Origin: Pedobacter sp. MC2016-15
Lineage (GTDB): Bacteria > Bacteroidota > Bacteroidia > Sphingobacteriales > Sphingobacteriaceae
DNA length: 64,000 nt
Reading direction: 5' to 3'
Assembly: GCF_026239695.1 (NCBI RefSeq)
Contig: NZ_JAPIVS010000001.1
Span: forward strand, 62,001 to 126,000
In this document: piece after piece, positions 9,755-19,000 of the stretch
Layout: every line of letters starts with the position of its first letter
Numbering within the stretch: position 1 is the first letter of the stretch
Notes under the pieces: generated by a model
Databases searched by the model: none
What the model saw: the letters and a program-made list of their open reading frames with translations, nothing else
Told to the model about the DNA's origin: nothing
Program-made: the position numbers and the translations under genes

Positions 9755-10648
9755 TTAAGCCCAGTCTATACCTTTTATCAACTTGCTGAGAGTTTCAGCC
9801 TCTGGACTGCTTTCTGCGGGTTTGTGGTTATACGCCCATTTAACTGTTGGTGGTAAGCTCATTAGAATAGATTCTATCCTGCCATTGGTTTCCAGCCCGA
9901 ATTTTGTTCCTGAATCGTATACCAGGTTAAATTCTACGTAGCGGCTTCTTCTGAGGTACTGCCACTCCTGCTCTTCGGCTGTAAATTCAGTATCACGGTT
10001 TCTGTCGATCAGCTCTGTATATATAGATATGAAGGTATTGCCCACTCCCAGTGAGAAGTTAAACAGCTGCTCCCAGTCGAGCCCCGTGTTTTCAGGTTTC
10101 AGCCTGTCGTAAAAAATTCCGCCTATGCCACGGGTTTCTTCCCTGTGTTTGATGAAAAAATAATCGTCAGCCTGTTTCTTGAATTTTGGATAAAATGAGG
10201 CATCAAACTCATCACAGGTCTGCTTTAACAGATGGTGAAAGAACCGGGCATCGGTATCAATCACATAATGTGGTGTAAGGTCAATTCCTCCACCAAACCA
10301 GCGCGTCTGTTCATCCATTTCAAAATAACGGATGTTCATATGAATAATGGGTACAAAAGGATTTGATGGATGGATGACGATGGAAACTCCTGTGGCAAAA
10401 AACTCATCGTTTTCCACTTTGAAAGCTTTCTTTACCGCTTCCGGCAATTTACCATAAACGGCAGAAAAGTTTACTCCACCCTTTTCAATGACATTACCGT
10501 TCTGAAAGATCCGTGTGCGTCCGCCACCCCCGCCTTCTCTTGTCCAAATTTCTTCTTCAAACCTGCCTTTGCCATCAGCAAGGGACAAAGCCTGACAAAT
10601 ATCATCCTGTATTTTCTGGTACGCTTCTACTACTTGATCTTTTAACAT
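9755..10648 (-). CDS. hemF: Oxygen-dependent coproporphyrinogen III oxidase
   Basis: A cytosolic haem-biosynthesis enzyme converting coproporphyrinogen III to protoporphyrinogen IX with O2. The 297 residues match the usual length. Diagnostic segments are WFGGGIDLTPHYVID, the HHLLKQTCDEFDASFYPKFK region and FFIKHREETRGIGGIFYD. It is a single gene with its own candidate promoter: TAACTTTG on the minus strand (10676-10669), 20 bases before the ATG. A small lipoprotein gene lies upstream on the same strand but is separated by a terminator. The assignment is firm. Confidence 0.97.
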   Translation of the reverse strand: MLKDQVVEAYQKIQDDICQALSLADGKGRFEEEIWTREGGGGGRTRIFQNGNVIEKGGVNFSAVYGKLPEAVKKAFKVENDEFFATGVSIVIHPSNPFVPIIHMNIRYFEMDEQTRWFGGGIDLTPHYVIDTDARFFHHLLKQTCDEFDASFYPKFKKQADDYFFIKHREETRGIGGIFYDRLKPENTGLDWEQLFNFSLGVGNTFISIYTELIDRNRDTEFTAEEQEWQYLRRSRYVEFNLVYDSGTKFGLETNGRIESILMSLPPTVKWAYNHKPAESSPEAETLSKLIKGIDWA

Positions 10649-10668
10649 GATTACGGAATAAATGTAAC

Positions 10669-10676
10669 CAAAGTTA
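10669..10676 (-). promoter_or_regulatory. -7 promoter element of hemF
   Basis: The minus strand reads TAACTTTG, an exact match to the Bacteroidota TAnnTTTG element, 20 bases upstream of the hemF start. No clear TTG is visible at the -33 position. Confidence 0.5.
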
Positions 10677-10741
10677 AGTTTTATATCATTTATTGGCGGA
10701 TGGATGCAGATATATGTGTTTCAATTTTACACTTCAACAAG

Positions 10742-10766
10742 AAAGGCCATCCGCAGACAGCCTTTT
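10742..10766 (-). terminator. Terminator after the small lipoprotein gene
   Basis: On the minus strand AAAGGC (10765-10760) pairs with GCCTTT (10747-10742) around a 12-base loop, followed by CTTGTTG. A weaker outer pairing GCGGATGG/CCATCCGC (10696-10703 with 10747-10754) overlaps it. Confidence 0.5.
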
Positions 10767-10789
10767 GTAATTGTAATACGAGAAAGTAT

Positions 10790-10987
10790 TTATGGTGTTT
10801 TTGTAGTATCCGGAGGTGTGGTTTTAGCAGTATCTTTAACTGCCGTATCTGTAACCGCGGGAGTTATCGATGTAGAATCTATTTCTGTACTGTCAGACGA
10901 TCCTGACACATTTTTTGTTGAGTTGCATGCTGAAGCGGCCAGTAACATGGAACCTGCGAAAGCAAGACTTAGAATCGTTCTTTTCAT
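10790..10987 (-). CDS. Small Ser/Thr-rich lipoprotein
   Basis: A 65-residue protein with a lipoprotein signal: a basic start MKRTILSLAFAGSMLLAASAC with Cys21 as the likely lipidated residue. The mature part (about 44 residues) is mostly Ser, Thr, Asp and Pro, ending TTPPDTTKTP, and is probably disordered. No family is recognised. It lies between two divergent or unrelated genes with terminators or gaps on both sides, so it appears monocistronic. Possible roles as an envelope spacer or stress lipoprotein are guesses. Confidence 0.65.
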   Translation of the reverse strand: MKRTILSLAFAGSMLLAASACNSTKNVSGSSDSTEIDSTSITPAVTDTAVKDTAKTTPPDTTKTP

Positions 10988-11105
10988 AATCTATTCTATT
11001 TGTTATAGTTAAGCAACAATCCCTGGCAGTTATTGTTTAAACTTTTTTATGACATGGAGCCTGTTGTGATGAAAATCCGGATTATCTTTCTGATATTTAA
11101 ACGCC

Positions 11106-11591
11106 ATGATCGTATCAGAAAAAACTTTAAAATGGGCCCTGCGCTTCTATCCTCCACTTTTTTTTCAGCGCATTTGGATAAAGAAGTTTCATAAAGGGTT
11201 CAGAGGTGCAGATATCAAAATCAACCGCAGTATATTAAACAGGAATTATAACGGCTCCATCTTCGGAGGTACGATTTTCGCCGCTACGGATCCTTTTTTT
11301 GCAATCCTGTTTGATCAGTTGCTGCAGCGCGAGGGTTTCAAGGTAAGGGTATGGCTCAAGAGCGCGACGATACAATACCTGAAGCCGGGACGCGCGAACC
11401 TGCATTTTACCATCACCATCACTGATGAAATGTTGAAGGATGCGATCACAACGCTAAACGAAAATGGTAAATTTGTGAAAGCCTATCCGATTGAAGTTAC
11501 AGACGGGCATGGCCTGGTTTGTGCTACTGTAATGAATGAAGTATATATAAGAAACCTGCATAGCGGAGAAAATGGTCCGATAGCTTATTAA
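11106..11591 (+). CDS. DUF4442 hot-dog-fold protein
   Basis: A 161-residue protein resembling the DUF4442 family, a hot-dog-fold group related to PaaI-type thioesterases. Visible family features are the N-terminal YPPLFFQRIWIKKF segment, NRNYNGSIFGGTIFAATDPFFA (the helix region of the fold) and the strand pattern after ATIQYLKPG. A role as an acyl-CoA thioesterase or in amphiphile handling is inferred from the fold only. It is followed 24 bases later by the AlbA_2 gene on the same strand and may be co-transcribed with it. Confidence 0.75.
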   Translation: MIVSEKTLKWALRFYPPLFFQRIWIKKFHKGFRGADIKINRSILNRNYNGSIFGGTIFAATDPFFAILFDQLLQREGFKVRVWLKSATIQYLKPGRANLHFTITITDEMLKDAITTLNENGKFVKAYPIEVTDGHGLVCATVMNEVYIRNLHSGENGPIAY

Positions 11592-11615
11592 TAATGCCTG
11601 CTTAAACCCAGAAAA

Positions 11616-12248
11616 ATGAACATCAGGAAACTAATCTTACAAGGCGAGGGAACTACACTGGATTTTAAAAAGACGATTACAAATAATGAGAAAATTGCAA
11701 AAAGCCTGGTTGCATTTGCGAACAACCGGGGCGGTCAGCTGCTGATCGGCGTTGCTGATGATGGTAATATCAGAGGGGTAAAATCCGAAGAGGAAGAAAA
11801 ATATATGATTCTGAAGTCTGCACACCAGTTCTGCAAACCAGCAATTGAACCGGAATTCGAAGAGGTTTATGTAGACAGTAAACTCGTGCTGGTGGCCAAG
11901 ATTGCGGAAAGCGATACCAAACCGCATTACGCGCTGGATGAAAATAAAAAATGGTGGGTGTATTTCCGCGTAAAGGATAAAAGTATTCTGGCGAGTAAGA
12001 TCATTGTAGATGTACTGAAGAATGAACATACGCAGGAAGGTCAGCTCATCGCCTATTCGGATCAGGAGAAGAAACTGCTGGAATTCCTTGGCGAGCAAGG
12101 TCGTATCACCTTAAAACAATTTAGTAAACTGACCAGAAGCTCACATAAACAGGCACAGAAAATTCTGGTGAGCTTTATTCTTGCAGACCTTATTCAGCCG
12201 CATACTTCGGAGAAAGAAGAATATTTCACCATGATTGAGGCGAAATAG
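11616..12248 (+). CDS. AlbA_2 (Schlafen-like) domain protein
   Basis: A 210-residue cytosolic protein. Residues about 10-125 form an AlbA_2 domain, shown by EGTTLDFKKTI near the start and the core FANNRGGQLLIGVADDGNIRGV. The C-terminal 75 residues look like a winged helix (LGEQGRITLKQFSKLTRSSHKQAQKIL), which suggests nucleic-acid binding. AlbA_2 proteins are annotated as putative transcriptional regulators or ATP-binding proteins. It sits between DUF4442 and MATE genes, which gives no functional clue. I see no evidence for a defence role. Confidence 0.75.
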   Translation: MNIRKLILQGEGTTLDFKKTITNNEKIAKSLVAFANNRGGQLLIGVADDGNIRGVKSEEEEKYMILKSAHQFCKPAIEPEFEEVYVDSKLVLVAKIAESDTKPHYALDENKKWWVYFRVKDKSILASKIIVDVLKNEHTQEGQLIAYSDQEKKLLEFLGEQGRITLKQFSKLTRSSHKQAQKILVSFILADLIQPHTSEKEEYFTMIEAK

Positions 12249-12250
12249 GT

Positions 12251-12258
12251 TAACTTTG
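12251..12258 (+). promoter_or_regulatory. -7 promoter element of the MATE gene
   Basis: TAACTTTG is an exact TAnnTTTG match 19 bases before the MATE start and just after the AlbA_2 stop codon. A TTTC at 12224-12227 gives a 23-base spacer; the -33 element is therefore weak. Confidence 0.45.
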
Positions 12259-12277
12259 AGCGTTCATTACCTAAATC

Positions 12278-13639
12278 ATGTTGCACGCTTTTTTTCAGAA
12301 ATACAAACCTTATTATCAGGATAATTTAAGGCTGGCCCTTCCTATCGTCGTCTCTCAGCTTGGGCATACGCTTGTTCATCTGGCCGACAGTGTGATCGTT
12401 GGGCATTTTGCCGGAACAGTACAATTGGCGGCAGTATCGCTGGTAAACAGCATCTTTATGCTGGTCCTGGTGTTAGGATTGGGAATTTCCTATGGCCTCA
12501 CTCCTCTTATTGCGCGTGAAAATGGCAGCAACCAGCATGAGGAATGCGGAAAGCTATTGTCAAATAGTTTGCTGCTCAATATCGTAATGGGAATAGTTCT
12601 GTATGTTTTTGTGAACTTTGGAACCCTGCTCATTATCGATCATATCGGTCAGTCGCCCGATGTAGTGGCTTACGCAAAACCTTATCTGCAATACCTGGGT
12701 ATCTCGATTATTCCGCTGATGATCTTCCAGACTTTTAAACAGTTTACTGAAGGTCTCGGCTTTACCAAACAGGCCATGTATATCTCTATATGGGGTAATG
12801 TGATCAATATCATTGTTGGGGTAATCCTGGTTAAGGGATTGTTCGGTATTGCTCCTATGGGGGTAAAAGGCGTTGGAATCAGTACACTGCTGGACAGGGT
12901 GTTGATGTGTGCGGTGATGTCCTGGTACGTTTTTCACTCGGAGAACTTTAAAACGTACCTGAAAGGGTTTAGATTTGGTTTTTTTGATAAAGTGCGAAGC
13001 CTGAAGATCTTAAAAATCGGTGCTCCTGTATCGCTGCAGTACGCATTTGAAATCAGTGCTTTCAGTGGTGCAGCTATACTTACTGGCACTATTGGCGCAG
13101 TAGAACAGGCAGCGCACCAGGTGGCGATCAATCTCGCCGCTATTACTTATATGATTTCAAGCGGTATAGCTTCTGCAGCTACGATTAAAACAGGTAACAA
13201 TTTAGGCAGGAACAATTATGCTGACCTGAGGAAATCGGCCCTTGCAAGCTACCATGTAATACTTGTATTTATGATCATTACCGCCCTCGGTTTTGTACTG
13301 GCAAGTGATGTATTGCCATATATCTATACAAATGATCAGGCGGTAATCAGTATTGCCTCAAACCTTCTTATTATTGCAGGTTTCTTCCAGCTCTTTGATG
13401 GAACTCAGGTTGTAGGGTTAGGGGTACTGCGTGGAATTGGCGATGTAAACTACCCTACAATTATTACTTTTATTGCTTATTGGATAATAGGTATTCCTTT
13501 GGGTTATTTCCTGGGAATCAGGTTGGGACTTGGGGTGAATGGCATCTGGTACGGCCTTACTTTTGGTCTTCTGACGGCATCAGTATTGCTATTTTTCAGG
13601 TTTCAGGGGCGTACTAAAAAGCTTTTGCTCAATAGTTAG
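12278..13639 (+). CDS. MATE family efflux transporter
   Basis: A 453-residue, 12-TM sodium- or proton-coupled multidrug/toxin extruder. It has two internally similar MatE halves; the first begins with LRLALPIVVSQLGHTLVHLADSVIVGHF and the second with ILKIGAPVSLQYAFEISAFSG. The sequence AAHQVAINLAAI is typical of the second half in NorM/DinF-like proteins. A -7 promoter element overlaps the upstream gene's end and a hairpin terminator follows. The substrate cannot be read from sequence. Confidence 0.92.
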   Translation: MLHAFFQKYKPYYQDNLRLALPIVVSQLGHTLVHLADSVIVGHFAGTVQLAAVSLVNSIFMLVLVLGLGISYGLTPLIARENGSNQHEECGKLLSNSLLLNIVMGIVLYVFVNFGTLLIIDHIGQSPDVVAYAKPYLQYLGISIIPLMIFQTFKQFTEGLGFTKQAMYISIWGNVINIIVGVILVKGLFGIAPMGVKGVGISTLLDRVLMCAVMSWYVFHSENFKTYLKGFRFGFFDKVRSLKILKIGAPVSLQYAFEISAFSGAAILTGTIGAVEQAAHQVAINLAAITYMISSGIASAATIKTGNNLGRNNYADLRKSALASYHVILVFMIITALGFVLASDVLPYIYTNDQAVISIASNLLIIAGFFQLFDGTQVVGLGVLRGIGDVNYPTIITFIAYWIIGIPLGYFLGIRLGLGVNGIWYGLTFGLLTASVLLFFRFQGRTKKLLLNS

Positions 13640-13661
13640 AATCAATTTTTACTGTCTGAAT

Positions 13662-13712
13662 AAAAAAACATACAGACGAAATCATAATTTTCCGATCTGA
13701 GTGTATGTTTTT
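13662..13712 (+). terminator. Terminator after the MATE gene
   Basis: AAAAACATACA (13663-13673) pairs perfectly with TGTATGTTTTT (13702-13712); the interior partly pairs as well (CAGACG... with ...GATCTG). The final arm supplies the T tract. Confidence 0.7.
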
Positions 13713-13804
13713 CGTTTATACGTGGTATTCGTAGAGCTTAAGGGAGTATCAGAATGCTTAGGCTTGAATTTTGACGCATTGGTGACAGACCTAAATATGT
13801 TATC

Positions 13805-14389
13805 ATGTTAGCACTTTTACCTACCCTTAAAAGACATCAACATTATAATAACACTTATAATGATCCTGAAACAGAGCTAGTTGCTTCTCTTGTGGCGCGT
13901 GACACTAAAGCCCTTGATTTATTGTATTCCTCCTACTCTTCCTCCCTGATGGGGATCGTTTCCAAAGTAGTGAAACAGGAAGAGGTAGCACAGGATGTGC
14001 TCCAGGAATCTTTTATCAAAATCTGGAACTCAATAGGTCAGTATGATGCATCCCGGGGGCGTTTGTTCACCTGGATGTCCAGACTGGCAAGAAATACAGC
14101 AATTGATCATCTTCGCAGCCGCGGTGAGATCAACAGTCATAAAAACGATGATTTGTCAGATTTTACCGTTGAAATCAATGAGCGGTACCAGATTTCTTTT
14201 CATCCTGAATTTATCGGACTAAAACAATTGATCGAGGTGCTGACACCGGAGCAGAAGCTGATTCTGGATATGGTTTATTTTCAGGGATATACTCAGTTGG
14301 AAGTATCAACTGCGCTGAATATTCCTGTAGGAACGATCAAAACCCGTATCAGAATGTCTATCAAGGTTCTGCGTGCTTTTTTCATTTGA
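13805..14389 (+). CDS. ECF-type RNA polymerase sigma factor
   Basis: A 194-residue sigma-70 family protein. Region 2 spans LLYSSYSSSLMGIVSKVV to WMSRLARNTAIDHLRSR and region 4 spans LTPEQKLILDMVYFQGYTQLEVSTALNIP to GTIKTRIRMS, the recognition helix-turn-helix. This is the two-domain ECF layout. No anti-sigma factor gene (FecR or zinc-finger type) lies next to it: the neighbours are a MATE pump and a divergently unrelated phosphoesterase. It may be controlled by a distant anti-sigma factor or by transcription. The target regulon is unknown. Confidence 0.9.
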   Translation: MLALLPTLKRHQHYNNTYNDPETELVASLVARDTKALDLLYSSYSSSLMGIVSKVVKQEEVAQDVLQESFIKIWNSIGQYDASRGRLFTWMSRLARNTAIDHLRSRGEINSHKNDDLSDFTVEINERYQISFHPEFIGLKQLIEVLTPEQKLILDMVYFQGYTQLEVSTALNIPVGTIKTRIRMSIKVLRAFFI

Positions 14390-14447
14390 GCATATTGCAC
14401 AAAGTAGCTTGTTCAACCGGCAGCAGTTGTCAATATTATGTATTAAA

Positions 14448-14461
14448 AACAAATATTTGTT
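14448..14461. promoter_or_regulatory. 14-base palindrome between sigma factor and phosphoesterase genes
   Basis: AACAAATATTTGTT is a perfect palindrome 33-46 bases before the phosphoesterase start codon. It could be a repressor or activator site, or a chance AT-rich palindrome. Confidence 0.35.
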
Positions 14462-14493
14462 AATGTAGGTTTTGATGTAACTATCTTCATCCT

Positions 14494-15675
14494 ATGAAAC
14501 GACTGCTGCCGATAGCAATTATACTTTTTATCATTTTCCTGCTCAATTGTTATGTACTCTCAGGAGTACTGACTCTTAGTTCCAATCCTTATATCACTCC
14601 CGTTTTCTGGACGGCTATTGCTGCCATTGCCGGTGCGGTGATGTATGGCTTTAGCAGGCTCGCGACGCATGGGCTGGACTGGTTCATGAAGATTGCCTTC
14701 CACATCGCGCTCACGCTGGTTGTAGCGGAAATCCTGATGGCAGCGATGTTGCTGTTGGGAGACACTTATGACCTGATCGCAGGAGTGCCAAGAAATATTT
14801 ACTGGGTGGAAGCCTGTTTCCTGCTGATGCTGCTCACCATCTTCCTGTTTGTCTATGGGATGATATTTGGAAAATATAATTATAAGGTGATCCGGCATAC
14901 ATTATATTTTGATAACCTTCCTGACAGTTTTGATGGATTTAAGCTGGTACAGATATCTGATGTCCATGCCGGCAGTTTAAATAATCCGAAAGCTATACAA
15001 AGGGGTATCAGCCTGATCAATGCACAAAAGGCGGATCTCTTTGTCTTTACGGGCGACCTGGTGAACAATAAAGCTGAAGAGATCAAACCATGGCTCAGTT
15101 ATTTTTCGCAAATCAAAGCACCTTATGGTCAGTTTTCGGTTTTGGGTAACCATGATTATGGCGACTATATCAAATGGGACACTGCGGGCGACGAGAAGGG
15201 CAAAAACCTCGCGCAGTTAAAAACTTATCATCAGGAACTGGGCTTCAGGCTGCTGCTGGATGAACATGTGCATTTAAATAAGAATAACGAACATATTGTA
15301 CTTGCCGGGGTAGAGAACTGGGGCATCGGCTTTGGCGAACGCGGAGATCTCAGGAAGGCGATGGCCGGCACTACTGCAGATGAGTTCAAGATCCTGTTGT
15401 CTCATGATCCTACACACTGGGAGGCGCAGGTAAAGAATTTTGTGCCCAAGATTCAGTTAACCCTTGCAGGACATACACATGGGATGCAGTTTGGACTGGA
15501 GGCTTTCGGTATCAAATGGAGTCCGGTGAAATACAGGTATAAACACTGGGCGGGCATAAAAACAGAAAATGACAGCGTCATCAATATCAACCGGGGATTT
15601 GGTTTTATTGGCTTCTCTGGAAGGATTGGCATCTGGCCGGAGATTACCGTCATAGAACTGAAGAAGAAGGCGTAA
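14494..15675 (+). CDS. Membrane-anchored metallophosphoesterase
   Basis: A 393-residue protein with four N-terminal TM segments (to about residue 130) followed by a calcineurin-like phosphoesterase domain. The metal-binding motifs are all present in order: QISDVHAG (DxH), FTGDLVNN (GD), VLGNHDYG (GNHD), LLSHDPTHW (H) and LAGHTHG (GHxH). Relatives such as YaeI/YkuE act on lipids or other phosphoesters at the membrane; the actual substrate here is unknown. It follows the ECF sigma factor by 104 bases and ends in a hairpin shared with the convergent gene. Confidence 0.9.
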   Translation: MKRLLPIAIILFIIFLLNCYVLSGVLTLSSNPYITPVFWTAIAAIAGAVMYGFSRLATHGLDWFMKIAFHIALTLVVAEILMAAMLLLGDTYDLIAGVPRNIYWVEACFLLMLLTIFLFVYGMIFGKYNYKVIRHTLYFDNLPDSFDGFKLVQISDVHAGSLNNPKAIQRGISLINAQKADLFVFTGDLVNNKAEEIKPWLSYFSQIKAPYGQFSVLGNHDYGDYIKWDTAGDEKGKNLAQLKTYHQELGFRLLLDEHVHLNKNNEHIVLAGVENWGIGFGERGDLRKAMAGTTADEFKILLSHDPTHWEAQVKNFVPKIQLTLAGHTHGMQFGLEAFGIKWSPVKYRYKHWAGIKTENDSVININRGFGFIGFSGRIGIWPEITVIELKKKA

Positions 15676-15691
15676 TCAATACGCCTTCTTC
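15663..15691. terminator. Hairpin overlapping the phosphoesterase stop codon
   Basis: GAAGAAGGCGTA (15663-15674) and TACGCCTTCTTC (15680-15691) form a perfect 12-pair stem around five bases. The left arm covers the last codons of the phosphoesterase. Located between convergent genes, it may terminate both strands, although T tracts are poor. Confidence 0.6.
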
Positions 15692-15703
15692 AAATTATGA
15701 TAG

Positions 15704-16033
15704 TTAAACTGCGAAGATTGATAACTTGGCATTTCTTACCGGCTGTCCTTTAATTGCCAGGTATTCTGCGGCTGCATCTCTTACCGTTTTGATCACAAAG
15801 GGATCGTTTCCTTTTGCAAACTCATCAAAGGCGATCTTCAGGCGATCGATATGCGTATCGGCATTTACCTTCCATTTTTTATCCTGGTACATGAAGTAAG
15901 CGAATATTACTCTTGTATCTCCTTTTAATTTCCCGTCCAGGCGGATATATGAAACGTTCGCTTCTTTCAGGGGCTCAACTGCTTTCGTATAAAATTCTTT
16001 AAAATCCGGATAGGTTTCTTTTGTAATGCTCAT
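15704..16033 (-). CDS. Conserved-looking protein of unknown function downstream of the GH18/NodB/GT2 gene
   Basis: A 109-residue soluble protein with no signal peptide or TM segment. It looks like a compact alpha/beta fold: helix YPDFKEFYTKAVEPLKEA, strands VSYIRLDG and RVIFAYFMYQDKKWKVNAD, then two helices. I do not recognise the family. It starts 19 bases after the stop of the large exopolysaccharide-type gene on the same strand, so the two are probably one transcript; a role linked to that gene is inference. Codon use looks ordinary. Confidence 0.7.
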   Translation of the reverse strand: MSITKETYPDFKEFYTKAVEPLKEANVSYIRLDGKLKGDTRVIFAYFMYQDKKWKVNADTHIDRLKIAFDEFAKGNDPFVIKTVRDAAAEYLAIKGQPVRNAKLSIFAV

Positions 16034-16052
16034 TTGATATGTGTTATATAAT

Positions 16053-19000
16053 TTAAATTCCTTGTTCTTTTACATTCCCGGTACGCTTGAGCGTTCCCCA
16101 GCCTTCCAGTTCTCCTTTTAATGCTTTGCGGATCGACCTGAACAGTACCAGGTACATCAGCTGTCTCCAGTAAAACCGCTGTGGGACAATATAGAGTAGT
16201 TTTCTGAACGATTCTTTCTCCATCCGGAATGCGATGCCTGCAAAAAGCAAATCTACGAGGATGAAGATACAATAATAAAAGAAAACCTGTCCGAAACCAT
16301 TATGGAGACTCAATAAACTACCCAGACCTGCCAGGCTCAGGGAGTTGACAGATGAAAGGGAGAACAGACCTGTGATAATCGACAGCAGCATAAAGAAATC
16401 TGCCAATGGCGAAAACAGTGGAAGGATAATCTGATAGATCAGGATATTGGGCATGCCCACCATTCCAAAGTAGCCGTATTTTTTGCTGAACAACGTTTTT
16501 CTGTTTTTCCAGAAACTCTGCATCACCCCAAAGCTCCATCTGAAACGTTGTTTCAGCAACATATTTACTGTCTCCGGCGCTTCCGTAAAGGCAATGGCAC
16601 GGTCGCAGTTTCTTACGGCATAACCTGCCCTGAGGATCCGCATCGTGAGATCGCAGTCTTCCGCAAGCGTATCTGTGGTGAAACCTCCTACCTCAAGGAT
16701 GACCTTTTTCCTGAAGGCACCAATTGCACCGGGAACAACGGTGATCGTATTGAGCAGGTCGAAGGCCCGGCGATCCATATTCTGGGCCGTAATGTATTCT
16801 ATGGACTGCCAGTTGGTGATCAGATTGGTTTTGTTCCCAACCTTTACCGTTCCTGCTACTGCCGCAGTTTCTTCGTTATAGAAATAACGCATCAGCTCTG
16901 TAATGGCATCGGTTTTTAACTGCGTATCGGCATCAATACAGATCACAAAATCAGCGCTGGCATGGCCAATACCAAAGTTTAAGGCAGAAGCCTTGCCCCC
17001 GTTAGGTTTACTGAAAATTTTGATGTTCTCCAGCTGTCCAAAGTGTTCCTGTACCAGCGCCACAGTACGGTCTTTTGAACCGTCATCAACAAAAATAAAC
17101 TCCGTGTTTTTATAAGTGGTTTTGAGTAAACTCTTCAGGGTCTGCACAACGGTCACTTCTTCATTATATGCCGGTATAATAATGCTGACCTTCATTTCCG
17201 GATCTTTCAGCAGGAAGCGCTCCTCCTGTTTGGACGAACTTTTGTGTTTGATGGCCAGGATAGCAATAAATATACTCCTGAGCATGGCCAGGATGATGGC
17301 AATGATAAAGATAAAGTTGAGCGCCAGTGTGCCGTAAGAGAAGGCACGAAGGAAAAAATTATCACCAGTATTGATAAAGTCATTACTGTCTACCTGAACG
17401 GCTGGCATCAGTTCGTTCCGTTTTTTTCCGATCAGCTGACCAACCGTCGCAAAGCGGTATCCATTGGATTTGAAGTATTTGATGATTCTTGGCAAGGCCT
17501 CCACAGTAGCCTGACGGTTTCCGCCAGCATCATGCAGCAGCAGGATATTGCCCAGGTGTTGCTGCTTGACTACGGCATTGAAGATCTGATCAGCAGTAAT
17601 TCCAGGCTGCCAGTCTTCAGGATCTATGGATTCTCCGATATTGATATAGTTTTCGTTCCTGCTTTGCATTACAGGCAGAATCTCCGCAGAGGTGGTAGGT
17701 TCTGCATCGGCATTGTAGGGAGGTCTGAACAGGATCGTACTGTGACCTGTAACAGACTCTATGATTTTCCTGGTGGCATTGAGTTCAAAGTTGACCCGCT
17801 CTACTCCCATCTTTGACATGTCCGGATGGAAGAAGGTATGGTTGCCGATCTCATGACCGAGATTATACTCATTCATCAGCAAGCCCATATGTTGTTCTGC
17901 CATGATTCCCACGACAAAAAATGTCCCCGGGACTTTTTCTTCCTGCAGGATATCCAGGATCTGTGGCGTATATACCGGATCCGGTCCGTCGTCAAAAGTA
18001 AGTACTATCGTTTTCTCCGCATGTCCATAACGTCTGATGCTATATTTTGTAGGCAGCACTACGTAGTCCTGATCTGCAATTTCAAAGCTGCTGGTATCCA
18101 GCTTAACCTTGATCTCTCCGGCTTTGGGAGTAGATACGAGATCCAGTATTTCTCCTTCCCCGGAATAATCCACCCTGTCGTTCAGCCCGATGTGTGTAAG
18201 CCTTTTCAGGTCGACACCCGTTTTTCTCACTGAATCGATACTCAGGTTTTTGGAAATGAATGTCCATACCCTTGGGTCTTCCGCACCCATTCGCCATAGC
18301 GCCACACCCGCAACACCCCAGTCGTCTGCCTTACGGATCAGGTTAAAGTTTGTAGCTGCATCTGTAAAATATACCTGGTGATTTACCGAAGATTCATCTT
18401 TATAGGAAAAGTTGAGATTGGCAGAAACAGTGTTATACTTAACTTTTCCTTTGTATCTGTTTGCCGTTGCAATGGCCTGCTGATAGGTGATCGTTGTGCC
18501 CACATCCCCATCCGGCCAGTCGTATCCGTAACAGGCAAGCGCGAGGATGACCTTATCAGAAGATATTGTTTTGCAGATTTTATCCAGCTGCTCTTCTACC
18601 CATTCCTGATGGGATATATCCCCTGCATTGCTACTCTCGCTGTGCTGGTCGTAGGCCATGACAAAGATATAGTCGTTGTATTTCTCTAGAGCCTTCAGGT
18701 TATAATCCTCATTATCAGGAGAGATATCCTGTGAGACAATCAGCTGCGCTGCATGAAGTTTTTCATAGAGGTTTTTCTGAAAAGCTGCCAGTGGTTCATC
18801 GGATTTTTCTTTGATCTCCTCAAAATCAATATTGACTCCCTGGAAACTGTAACTTTTTAAGGATCTGATCAGGTTACTGATAAACCTGTTCTGCAGGTCA
18901 TTATCATGGAGCAGCTTATGGATCGCATCACCGTCGAAGTTGTCGCCACTAAAATTGGAAACCATCGCGATGGCTGTCTTTTTGTTTTTCCGGATCACCT

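Noticed and set aside
11616..12248. Schlafen-type RNase or anti-phage effector
   Set aside because: Only the AlbA_2 fold and a winged helix are visible and no defence genes surround it. A regulator is more likely.
16030..16919. Several open frames within and opposite the GT2 part of the fusion gene
   Set aside because: They overlap a long gene with intact catalytic motifs and have no family features of their own.
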